A DNA stretch of 64,000 nucleotides. It comes from Bacteroidales bacterium UBA5197. Its GTDB lineage: Bacteria > Bacteroidota > Bacteroidia > Bacteroidales > Lentimicrobiaceae. The stretch spans positions 255-64,254 of the forward strand of contig DHVX01000090.1 of the NCBI GenBank assembly GCA_002412885.1, in the 5' to 3' direction. Below, piece by piece: positions 56,494 through 64,000 of the stretch. Within the stretch, counting starts at the first letter, position 1; each line of letters begins with the position of its first letter. The notes below the pieces were generated by a model. The model did not search any database, was not told the origin of the DNA, and worked only from the letters and a program-made list of their open reading frames with translations. Made by a program: the position numbers and the translations under genes.

Positions 56494-58050
56494 ATGGCTG
56501 GATACAAGGAGACACCGCGGCAAAAAATGATCGCGATGATGTACCTGGTGTTGACTGCGCTGCTTGCCCTCAACGTTTCGGTTGAGATTATTGAAGCTTT
56601 CGTATCTGTAAATCAAAGTATTGAAAATACTAACGAAAACCTCAAGTCTAAAATTGAAGAAACATACGCAAGATTTGAACAACAACACCTGCTTAATGAA
56701 GCCAAAGTTGGCCCCTTCTGGGAAAAAGCCAAAGAGGCTAGAAAACTTTCTGATGAACTTATCAAATTTATTGATGAGACAAAATACGAAGTCATTTCCA
56801 GATCTGAGAAAATTTCTGTGGACGAAGCCCGCACTACTCCTCTGGGAAAGATTACTACCCGTGACAAATATGATGTTGCTACCAACTATTTCTTTGGTAA
56901 TTCTCAAGATGGTTCCAAAGGAAAGGCCGGCGAATTAAGAATAGAGATTGAAGAATTTAAAACCAATGTTCTTAATCTTGTTGATGAGAATAAACGTGCC
57001 AATGTGAAATTTGGTATGGATACCGAAGGTCCCTTTTATGATGCCAGCGGAAAAAAACAAAACTGGGAGCAACACAATTTCTACCATGTAATTCTTGCTG
57101 CCAATGTTACTTTTCTGAATAAACTCATTGCTGACATCCGAAATGTGGAAAGTGATATCGTTTCTTCACTCTACAGTTCTATATCTGCCGATGACTACAA
57201 ATTTGATCAGGTTGCTCCAAAGGTAATTCCAAGCTCAAAACTTGTTTTTCAGGGAGATACATACGAGGCAGAAATCATGGTTGCTGCCCTTGACTCAAAG
57301 CAGAATCCTGAGGTATTTATTGGTGGAAGGCAGATTCCTGCTTCCGGAGGTATTGCTAAATATACTGTTAGCGCCGGAGCAACCGGACTTCAGACTTACC
57401 GCGGTACCATTAAGGTGCAGGGTCCTGATGGAGAAGCCAAAGACTATTCGTTTGAGGAAAGTTATTTTGTAATGACTCCGTCACTCACCGTGGCTCCAAC
57501 CAAAATGAATGTGCTCTATGCCAACGTAGATAATCCTATCTCAATTGCTGCTTCAGGTATTCCCGAATCACAGATTCAGCCTACCATTACCAGCGGTACA
57601 ATCCGTCGCGATGGCAAGGAATGGGTGGTCAGGGTTCCTCTTGGACAAAAAGCAACCATTTCGGTAGTTCATAACGATGGTAAAACCCAAAGAAAAATGG
57701 GTGCTGCTGATTTCCGTATCAAACGTGTTCCCGATCCAAAGGCATTTATTGCCAATACTGATGGTGGACCTGTTCAAAAGAATATGCTTTTGGCTGCAAG
57801 GGCTATTATCCCCCGCATGCCTGAAGACTTTGATTTTGACCTGAATTTCGAAATCGTTTCATATAACTTTGCCGGTGTTAGAGGTGGAGATATGTGGGAA
57901 CGTGCCGCAACAGGAAATATGCTGACCCAGGAAATGCAGACTTTTATCTCTAATTGTAAAAGAGGTGAGAGAATCTGGATTGAAAATATTATTGCCCGTG
58001 GTCCTGACGGAAACCGTAAACTTGGTACCATCAGTTTGACAGTGCAATAA
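56494..58050 (+). CDS. gldM: GldM/PorM T9SS motor protein
   Basis: 518 residues. Short cytoplasmic N terminus GYKETPRQKMIAMMYLV, one transmembrane helix (LTALLALNVSVEIIEAF), then about 470 periplasmic residues forming four domains, rich in beta structure after residue 220. GldM dimers pass motor rotation from the inner membrane to the GldK-GldN ring. Length and start match the family. Confidence 0.95.
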   Translation: MAGYKETPRQKMIAMMYLVLTALLALNVSVEIIEAFVSVNQSIENTNENLKSKIEETYARFEQQHLLNEAKVGPFWEKAKEARKLSDELIKFIDETKYEVISRSEKISVDEARTTPLGKITTRDKYDVATNYFFGNSQDGSKGKAGELRIEIEEFKTNVLNLVDENKRANVKFGMDTEGPFYDASGKKQNWEQHNFYHVILAANVTFLNKLIADIRNVESDIVSSLYSSISADDYKFDQVAPKVIPSSKLVFQGDTYEAEIMVAALDSKQNPEVFIGGRQIPASGGIAKYTVSAGATGLQTYRGTIKVQGPDGEAKDYSFEESYFVMTPSLTVAPTKMNVLYANVDNPISIAASGIPESQIQPTITSGTIRRDGKEWVVRVPLGQKATISVVHNDGKTQRKMGAADFRIKRVPDPKAFIANTDGGPVQKNMLLAARAIIPRMPEDFDFDLNFEIVSYNFAGVRGGDMWERAATGNMLTQEMQTFISNCKRGERIWIENIIARGPDGNRKLGTISLTVQ

Positions 58051-58192
58051 CATTCGAAATTTATCGTTCTTTTCTGGAGACTTTAGAGTCTTCGGGTAGC
58101 TTGAAACAAAAGCTGTTTCAGAAATAATGAAATTGGAATCCGGGATTTTTGGATGAAATCATTCAAAAGCCTGTAAACAAAGCAATCAACGG

Positions 58193-59050
58193 ATGAAAAA
58201 AGTATTTGGTTATCTATTGCTGGCCGTGGTAATGGTCGGTATTGCAAAAACTGCTGACGCACAGGTGCTTGACAGCCCTCCGCGTGACGGAATTTACGAT
58301 AAGAACGTTACCATAGAGAAAAAGCCTATTACCTATCCATGGGTGCGTGAAGCTGATGTGGTGTGGCGCAAAAGGATTTGGAGAGTAATTGATCTTCGTG
58401 AGAAGTTAAATCAACCTTTCTATTATCCCGAAGTTCCTCATAATGATCTCAGAAGTCTTACCCAGGTTGTACTTGATGCATTGAAAGAAGGCGCAATCAC
58501 TGCCTATGATGCTTCCAGTACAACAGATGAGTTTCTGGTTCCTCTTACTTACCAGGAGATCATGAACCGTCTTGAGAAAAATGATTCAGCTACCATCCAA
58601 AGGCCTTATCCGCCTTACGACTGGTATGATACCGTTATCTCAGTTAAGTTCAACCCCTCTGACGTAAAACGTTTCAGAATAAAAGAGGATTGGTTTTTTG
58701 ATAAACAACGTTCAGTCATGGAAGTCAGGATTCTGGGAATATGCCCGGTTCGTGATAACTTTGATGAAAATGGTATTTTCAGAGCCTATGACCCACTTTT
58801 CTGGATTTATTTCCCTGAAGCACGTCCGGTTTTTGCTAAAGCCGAGGTTTTCAACAGAAATAACAGTGCTGCCCGCAAAACCTATGATGATATCTTCTGG
58901 AAACGGATGTTCTCCAGTTATATCTATAAGGAAGATAATGTTTACGACCGCAGAATATCTGATTATGCAACAGGAATTGATGCACTGATGGAAGCAGAAC
59001 GTATAAAAGAAGATCTTTTCAACTTCGAGAATAACCTGTGGGAATTCTAA
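58193..59050 (+). CDS. gldN: GldN/PorN T9SS ring protein
   Basis: 285 residues. Signal peptide ends at TADAQ. Family signatures are DGIYDKNVTIEKKPITYPWVREADVVWRKRIWRVIDLREK and FRIKEDWFFDKQRSVMEVRILGI. It assembles with GldK into the periplasmic ring and contacts GldM. A 142-bp gap after gldM shows no terminator, so it most likely belongs to the same transcript. A strong terminator follows. Confidence 0.95.
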   Translation: MKKVFGYLLLAVVMVGIAKTADAQVLDSPPRDGIYDKNVTIEKKPITYPWVREADVVWRKRIWRVIDLREKLNQPFYYPEVPHNDLRSLTQVVLDALKEGAITAYDASSTTDEFLVPLTYQEIMNRLEKNDSATIQRPYPPYDWYDTVISVKFNPSDVKRFRIKEDWFFDKQRSVMEVRILGICPVRDNFDENGIFRAYDPLFWIYFPEARPVFAKAEVFNRNNSAARKTYDDIFWKRMFSSYIYKEDNVYDRRISDYATGIDALMEAERIKEDLFNFENNLWEF

Positions 59051-59074
59051 TACAGGTTTAACCTGAAATTTTAT

Positions 59075-59110
59075 AAACGCCTTGTCAATCCGACAAGGCG
59101 TTTTGTTTTT
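59075..59110 (+). terminator. Terminator of the T9SS operon
   Basis: A 12-bp stem (59075-59086 with 59092-59103) has a 5-nt loop and a T-rich tail. The tail overlaps the -33 region of the recG promoter. Confidence 0.88.
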
Positions 59111-59137
59111 TGTATTTTATGCTAAATTGTATCTTTG
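59109..59137 (+). promoter_or_regulatory. Promoter of recG
   Basis: TTTG (59109-59112), a 17-bp spacer and TATCTTTG (59130-59137) fit the pattern. The ATG at 59164 would have a ~20-nt leader, which supports that start over the one at 59110. Confidence 0.6.
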
Positions 59138-59163
59138 TTGAATCCCGCAGCAATAGAAATGTA

Positions 59164-61260
59164 ATGACGCAACACATACTCGACACGCCGATTGAATACC
59201 TGAAAGGCATTGGACCTTCCCGGGCAGAGCTGCTGCGAAAGGAGACCGAAGTGGGGACATTTGGCGAAATGCTGCATTATTATCCTTTCAGATACATTGA
59301 CAGAAGTAAATTTTATACAATTGTTGAAATTGACTCTGACACTGCATGGTTGCAGATTAAGGGAAAAGTTACTGCAATGCAGACCATTGGAACCGGTCGC
59401 ACATCAAGGCTGGTTCTCACTTTCAGGGATTCAACCGGAACTATTGAATTGATCTGGTTTCAGGGAGCTAAATGGGTAAAGGAAAAAGTTCAGATTGGTA
59501 AGGAATACATTATTTTCGGAAAACCCAACCTTTTCAATGGTCGTTTTAATTTTACACATCCCGACATTGAGCCTGCTGATGAAGAGGCTTTGATTCAGAA
59601 TGAACCTCTTCAGCCCCATTATCCAACTTCCGAAAAGTTGAAAAGCCGTGGGTTTACTCCCAGGAACTTTGTTCGTATCATGCGGACTCTTATTGCGCAG
59701 GTTCATAAGTATATTCCGGAAACCCTTAGTCCAGAGTTGATTAAGTCTGCAAAGCTTATGCCACGTGCCCAAGCTCTGATCAACATTCATTTTCCCGAAA
59801 ATATACATTCTCTTTCAAAAGCACAGGAGAGGATAAAATTTGATGAACTTTTTTTCATTCAATTGCAATTGCTCCGGCTAAAGTTTGTACGGATGGAGAA
59901 AGTCCGAAGCAGGGTTTTCGCGCATATTGGAGATTATTTCAATAATTTTTACAGCATCAACCTTCCTTTTGAATTAACCGGAGCACAGAAAAAAGTAATT
60001 AAAGAAATAAGGGCGGATCTGGGAAGTGGTAAGCAGATGAACCGATTATTACAAGGTGATGTTGGAAGCGGTAAAACGCTGGTAGCGCTGATGTCGATGC
60101 TGATTGCATTAGATAACGGATGTCAGGCCTGTTTGATGGCGCCTACAGAAATACTTGCCAATCAGCATTATAAAACCATTGTAAAAATGTTGCATGGTTT
60201 ACCGATTGAAATTGCCTTGCTGACAGGCTCTACCCGAAAAGCTGCACGCACAGAATTACACAGCAAGCTTCAGGACGGAAGATTGCAGATTCTTGTCGGC
60301 ACTCATGCGCTGATTGAACAGCAGGTGCAGTTTCAGAATCTCGGATTAGTAGTCATCGATGAACAGCACCGTTTTGGAGTTGCGCAGCGGGCCAGATTGT
60401 GGGAAAAAAGCGTTGTTCCGCCGCACATTCTGGTAATGACCGCCACCCCAATTCCCCGCACACTGGCCATGACATTGTATGGCGATCTTGATATTTCTGT
60501 TATCGACGAACTTCCTCCGGGAAGAAAGCCGGTAAAAACTTATCACTTTTATGAAAAGGACCGCATAAAGGTTTTTCGTTTCATGAAGGATCAGATTTCG
60601 CAGGGACGACAGGTTTATATGGTTTATCCGTTGATTAACGAATCGGATAAACTGGAACTGCAGGCGCTGAAGGAAGGAATTGATATTGTAATGCGGGATT
60701 TCCCCATACCACAATATCACATCAGCATAGTTCACGGACAATTGAAGTCAGGTGAAAAGGAAAGTGAGATGAAGCGCTTTGTCGAGAAAAAGACACAAAT
60801 CATGGTGGCAACCACAGTTATTGAGGTAGGTGTGGATGTGCCAAATGCTTCGGTTATGGTGATTGAAAATGCTGAACGCTTCGGATTGTCGCAACTTCAT
60901 CAGTTGCGTGGCAGGGTAGGGCGGGGTGCTGATCAGTCACACTGTATTCTGATGAGCAGCTACAAACTGACTGCCGATGGCCGAAAGCGCCTTGAAACCA
61001 TGGTCAGCACAACCGATGGTTTTGAAATTGCTGAAGTTGATCTGCATCTGCGCGGACCTGGCGACCTGCAAGGCACTCAGCAAAGCGGACTGGTGGGGTT
61101 GAAACTTGCCAGCCTGGTAAAGGATGAAAAAATCCTGAAATTAGCCAGAGAATTTGCGCATCGCACCCTTGATGAAGATCCCCGCCTCGAAAAACCTGAA
61201 AACCAGCCCATGGTGAAGCATTTGCAGAGAAGCGAATATGATTGGGGAAAGATCAGTTAG
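59164..61260 (+). CDS. recG: ATP-dependent DNA helicase RecG
   Basis: 698 residues from the ATG at 59164 (MTQHILDTPIEYLKGIGPSRAELL). N-terminal wedge/OB domain (about 55-160). Helicase motifs: I GDVGSGKT, II DEQH in VVIDEQHRFG, III MTATPIPRTLAM, and VI QLRGRVGRG. The C-terminal part contains LRGPGDLQGTQQSG. RecG remodels stalled forks and branched DNA. It is monocistronic between the T9SS operon and pheT. Confidence 0.95.
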   Translation: MTQHILDTPIEYLKGIGPSRAELLRKETEVGTFGEMLHYYPFRYIDRSKFYTIVEIDSDTAWLQIKGKVTAMQTIGTGRTSRLVLTFRDSTGTIELIWFQGAKWVKEKVQIGKEYIIFGKPNLFNGRFNFTHPDIEPADEEALIQNEPLQPHYPTSEKLKSRGFTPRNFVRIMRTLIAQVHKYIPETLSPELIKSAKLMPRAQALINIHFPENIHSLSKAQERIKFDELFFIQLQLLRLKFVRMEKVRSRVFAHIGDYFNNFYSINLPFELTGAQKKVIKEIRADLGSGKQMNRLLQGDVGSGKTLVALMSMLIALDNGCQACLMAPTEILANQHYKTIVKMLHGLPIEIALLTGSTRKAARTELHSKLQDGRLQILVGTHALIEQQVQFQNLGLVVIDEQHRFGVAQRARLWEKSVVPPHILVMTATPIPRTLAMTLYGDLDISVIDELPPGRKPVKTYHFYEKDRIKVFRFMKDQISQGRQVYMVYPLINESDKLELQALKEGIDIVMRDFPIPQYHISIVHGQLKSGEKESEMKRFVEKKTQIMVATTVIEVGVDVPNASVMVIENAERFGLSQLHQLRGRVGRGADQSHCILMSSYKLTADGRKRLETMVSTTDGFEIAEVDLHLRGPGDLQGTQQSGLVGLKLASLVKDEKILKLAREFAHRTLDEDPRLEKPENQPMVKHLQRSEYDWGKIS

Positions 61261-61398
61261 CACTGATAATTAGCTATGGGCAAAGAAATTAATGTAATCA
61301 ATAGTCTCGTTTTTTGTTCAGAAATGGCCATTTTGCTCTGTCATCAGGTAATTTTGCTTTATAGCGGTCCTTCCTTCTCCATGTGCCTTATTTATCCT

Positions 61399-61406
61399 TA
61401 AATTTG
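61399..61406 (+). promoter_or_regulatory. Putative -7 element of pheT
   Basis: TAAATTTG matches TAnnTTTG and lies 21 bp before the ATG at 61428. No -33 partner is seen. Confidence 0.4.
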
Positions 61407-61427
61407 CCCCTTTGTAAATTCTACATT

Positions 61428-63893
61428 ATGAAGATTTCATACAATTGGCTTAAAGAATATCTTGATACCCGTTTGAGTGTTGAAGAGTTATCGCATGTGC
61501 TCACCGATATCGGACTTGAAGTTGAAGCCATTGAATCATTTGAATCGCTGAAAGGCGGACTGAAGGGCGTGGTTACCGGCGAAGTGAAATCGTGTGAACC
61601 CCATCCCAATGCAGACAAACTGAGCATAACCACCGTGGACGTTGGCGCGCCAGAGTTGCTGCATATTGTTTGTGGCGCTCCCAATGTGGCTGCAGGACAA
61701 AAAGTTGTGGTAGCAACCATCGGCACCATGATTTATAAGGGTGATGAGTCTTTTGAAATCAAGAAGTCAAAAATACGCGGAGAACTTTCGGAAGGAATGA
61801 TATGTGCCGAAGACGAACTCGGGATAGGTAATTCACACGACGGTATTTTGGTTTTGCCTGAAGATGTTCCCATTGGACTTCCTGCTGCCGGATACTTCGG
61901 AATTACCAACGATATTGTTTTTGAGATCGGCCTGACTCCAAACCGTGCCGATGCTACTTCTCACATTGGTGTGGCACGCGATCTGGCCGCTGCGATTACA
62001 GCGCGTGGGCTTGAAGAAAAGCCTGCAAAAGTTAGAATGCCTGATGTCAGCACTTTTAAAACTGACAACAATAATTTTCATGTTGATGTTACTGTTGAAG
62101 ATACTGAAGCCTGTCCCCGTTACTCCGGAATTACAGTTTCAGGCATAAAAGTTGGCCCTTCGCCTTCGTGGCTGGCTGACCGGCTGAAAGCCATCGGAGT
62201 GCGCCCGATAAATAATGTGGTCGATATCACCAATTATGTTTTGTTTGAATTCGGACAACCTCTTCATGCTTTCAATGCATCTGCTGTTTCAGGCGATAGT
62301 GTTGTGGTGAAGAAGATGGCTGAAGGAACTCCTTTTGTCACTCTTGATGAAGTTGAACGCAAACTTGGCGCAGGCGATCTGATGATCTGCAATGCAGAAG
62401 AACCTATGTGCATTGCAGGTGTGTTTGGCGGTACAAAATCAGGAGTAAATGAATCCACAACTGCCGTTTTTCTTGAAAGCGCATATTTCAACCCTGTTTC
62501 GGTTCGAAAAACATCAAAATTACATGCGTTAAAGACTGATGCTTCTTTCAGATTTGAGCGTGGTACCGATCCTGAGATTACTGTTGTTGCGCTCAAACGG
62601 GCTGCTATGCTGATCAAAGAAATTTGCGGAGGTGAAATATCATCAGATGTGGTTGATGTTTATCCAAATCCTGTTGAACATAAAAAAATCAGTCTTTCCT
62701 ATGCGTATGTAAATCGTTTTGTGGGTCAGGATATTCCATCCGACGACATCAAAGTAATTCTCAATGGGCTGGGCATTGGCATTGATGAGAAAACGATCGA
62801 AGGTCTTACACTTGATATACCTCCTTTTAAAGTGGATGTAACCGGAATTGCCGATGTTATTGAAGAAGTTTTGCGCATTTACGGATATAATAAAATTGAT
62901 GCCGGAGATAAGCTGAACTCCAGTATTTCCTACCATCAGCGGCCTGACCGCGAAAAGCTCCAGAACCTTATCGCGGATTATCTCAGCAGCAACGGTTTCA
63001 ACGAAATTCTTACCAATTCGCTGAGCAGTTCAGCATACTATGAGGGTGGAACCTGGTTTGACCCTGAAAAAAATGTGAAAATTCTGAATCCGCTTTCGCG
63101 GGAACTGGATACCATGCGTCAGACCTTGCTTTTCAGCGGACTTGAATCGGTTGCTTACAACCTGAACCGCCGGCAGTTGAGCCTGAAAATTTATGAATTC
63201 GGGTTTGTTTATGAACTCACCGGTGCTCAGGTAAAAGGCAGTGTTGAAAAGAGTTACAGGGAACAGAAACTTCTGGCTTTATATCTGACCGGTCAATCTG
63301 CACCTGAAAGCTGGCATAACGATGACAGCAAAACCGATTTCTATCAGTTGAGGTCATTTGTTGCATCCGCATTGCGAAAAACCGGTATTGATCAGCAAAA
63401 GCTGCAGCGATCGGAAAGCATTCCTCCGTTTTTTGCCAGTGGAGAGCTGCATACAATGAACGGAAAAGCCATATATTGTATTGGACGTTTGCAGGATAAA
63501 CTTTTAAAACAGTTTGGAATAAGTCAGCCGGTTTTTTATGCAGGTATTCATTGGGATAATCTAGTGCAGGCAATCAGGAATCATACCGTTACTTACCAGG
63601 AAGTTTCCAAATTCCCGGAGGTTCGCCGTGATCTGGCCCTTATCCTTGATAAGTCAGTCAAATATGCCGATCTTGAAGCCATAGCATTCAGAGCCGGGAA
63701 ACAGCTCCTCAAAAAAGTAAATCTGTTCGATGTTTATGAAGGCGATAAAATTGAGGCTGGCAAGAAATCATATGCCCTGAGTTTTATCCTTCAGGATGAA
63801 AATAAAACCCTGACAGATAAAGAGATCGATAAATTTATGGACCGGATGGCTGATGTTCTTGAGAAAGAAGCAGCAGCTAAGGTGAGGAGATAA
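61428..63893 (+). CDS. pheT: Phenylalanine-tRNA ligase beta subunit
   Basis: 821 residues from the ATG at 61428 (MKISYNWLKEYLDTRLSVEEL). Domains in order: B1 with tRNA-binding EMAP-like fold (about 40-150, VTGEVKSCEPHPNADKLSITTVDVG), B3/B4 editing region (GITPNRADAT-type motif LTPNRADATSHIGVARDLAAA, RPINNVVDITNYVLFEFGQPLHAF), B5, a catalytic-like core, and the C-terminal anticodon-binding FDX-ACB domain (KFPEVRRDLALILDKSVKYADLE). The pheS partner is not in the window, so the subunits are encoded apart. Confidence 0.97.
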   Translation: MKISYNWLKEYLDTRLSVEELSHVLTDIGLEVEAIESFESLKGGLKGVVTGEVKSCEPHPNADKLSITTVDVGAPELLHIVCGAPNVAAGQKVVVATIGTMIYKGDESFEIKKSKIRGELSEGMICAEDELGIGNSHDGILVLPEDVPIGLPAAGYFGITNDIVFEIGLTPNRADATSHIGVARDLAAAITARGLEEKPAKVRMPDVSTFKTDNNNFHVDVTVEDTEACPRYSGITVSGIKVGPSPSWLADRLKAIGVRPINNVVDITNYVLFEFGQPLHAFNASAVSGDSVVVKKMAEGTPFVTLDEVERKLGAGDLMICNAEEPMCIAGVFGGTKSGVNESTTAVFLESAYFNPVSVRKTSKLHALKTDASFRFERGTDPEITVVALKRAAMLIKEICGGEISSDVVDVYPNPVEHKKISLSYAYVNRFVGQDIPSDDIKVILNGLGIGIDEKTIEGLTLDIPPFKVDVTGIADVIEEVLRIYGYNKIDAGDKLNSSISYHQRPDREKLQNLIADYLSSNGFNEILTNSLSSSAYYEGGTWFDPEKNVKILNPLSRELDTMRQTLLFSGLESVAYNLNRRQLSLKIYEFGFVYELTGAQVKGSVEKSYREQKLLALYLTGQSAPESWHNDDSKTDFYQLRSFVASALRKTGIDQQKLQRSESIPPFFASGELHTMNGKAIYCIGRLQDKLLKQFGISQPVFYAGIHWDNLVQAIRNHTVTYQEVSKFPEVRRDLALILDKSVKYADLEAIAFRAGKQLLKKVNLFDVYEGDKIEAGKKSYALSFILQDENKTLTDKEIDKFMDRMADVLEKEAAAKVRR

Positions 63894-63954
63894 ATTTACC
63901 GCGCAATGTAATAATAGTCAGGTGAATGTCTGACAGAAAGATTTCTTCTTATTT

Positions 63955-63995
63955 ACTCCGGAATCGTCTAAATAAAAGATGCTTCCGGAGTTTTT
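63955..63995 (+). terminator. Terminator of pheT
   Basis: ACTCCGGAA (63955-63963) pairs with TTCCGGAGT (63983-63991), followed by T residues. Confidence 0.8.
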
Positions 63996-64000
63996 AATTT

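Noticed and set aside
1..64000. tRNA, rRNA or CRISPR loci
   Set aside because: I checked the gene-free stretches by eye and saw no cloverleaf, rRNA-like sequence or regularly spaced repeats.

Overview
The window looks like a chromosomal piece of a Bacteroidota bacterium, probably a Bacteroidales- or Cytophaga-like environmental lineage. It carries type IX secretion system (T9SS) core genes and several proteins with T9SS C-terminal sorting domains. Promoters fit the phylum-specific pattern TTTG-N17-23-TAnnTTTG, and Shine-Dalgarno sites are mostly absent. I see no rRNA, tRNA, CRISPR array, prophage or transposase gene.

Layout. 1-4940: the 3' end of a large repeat adhesin with a type B T9SS sorting domain, followed by its likely partners, a PorP/SprF-like barrel and a TPR-PD40-double-OmpA protein. 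5513-10563 (minus): a TetR-controlled operon for an MMPL/RND transporter, a LolA-like periplasmic protein and a DUF1302-like outer-membrane protein. 11120-19592 (minus): accessory genes, mostly small (CPBP protease, membrane protein, SAP/DUF6434 protein, cysteine-rich protein, alpha/beta hydrolase, two unknowns, GNAT, DUF2007, outer-membrane barrel). This region and the next few kb carry a family of palindromic repeats and traces of a segmental duplication: two copies of the DUF2007 gene and a copied 3' tip of mutB. 20161-21738: a T9SS cargo protein. 22494-26653 (minus): B12-dependent methylmalonyl-CoA mutase mutA-mutB. 26827-31113: a TIGR01777 epimerase, a DUF4143 AAA ATPase flanked by palindromic repeat units, and a TlpA-like lipoprotein. 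31488-36391: a tricorn-like S41 protease and a DEAD-box helicase. 36492-41138 (minus): a 1548-residue T9SS-exported subtilase. 41672-44501: a small barrel protein and a YyaL-type thioredoxin-domain protein.

44538-50570 (minus) is a vitamin B12 acquisition operon. A well-conserved cobalamin riboswitch, with a matching promoter, leads a small membrane protein (DUF6580-like), a T9SS-exported DUF4465 protein, a BtuB-like TonB-dependent receptor and a beta-propeller lipoprotein resembling BtuG. It fits with the B12-dependent mutase 20 kb away. 50821-52690 holds two tandem YitT-family membrane proteins. 53059-59050 is the T9SS/gliding motor and ring operon porP-gldK-gldL-gldM-gldN, followed by recG and pheT.

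The secretion core at the right end can serve the adhesin, the 20.2 kb cargo, the subtilase and the B12-locus surface protein encoded elsewhere in the window. Points most worth a second look are the T9SS cargo inside the riboswitch-controlled B12 locus, the palindromic repeat family with the duplicated DUF2007/mutB-tip segment, and the repeat-flanked AAA ATPase.
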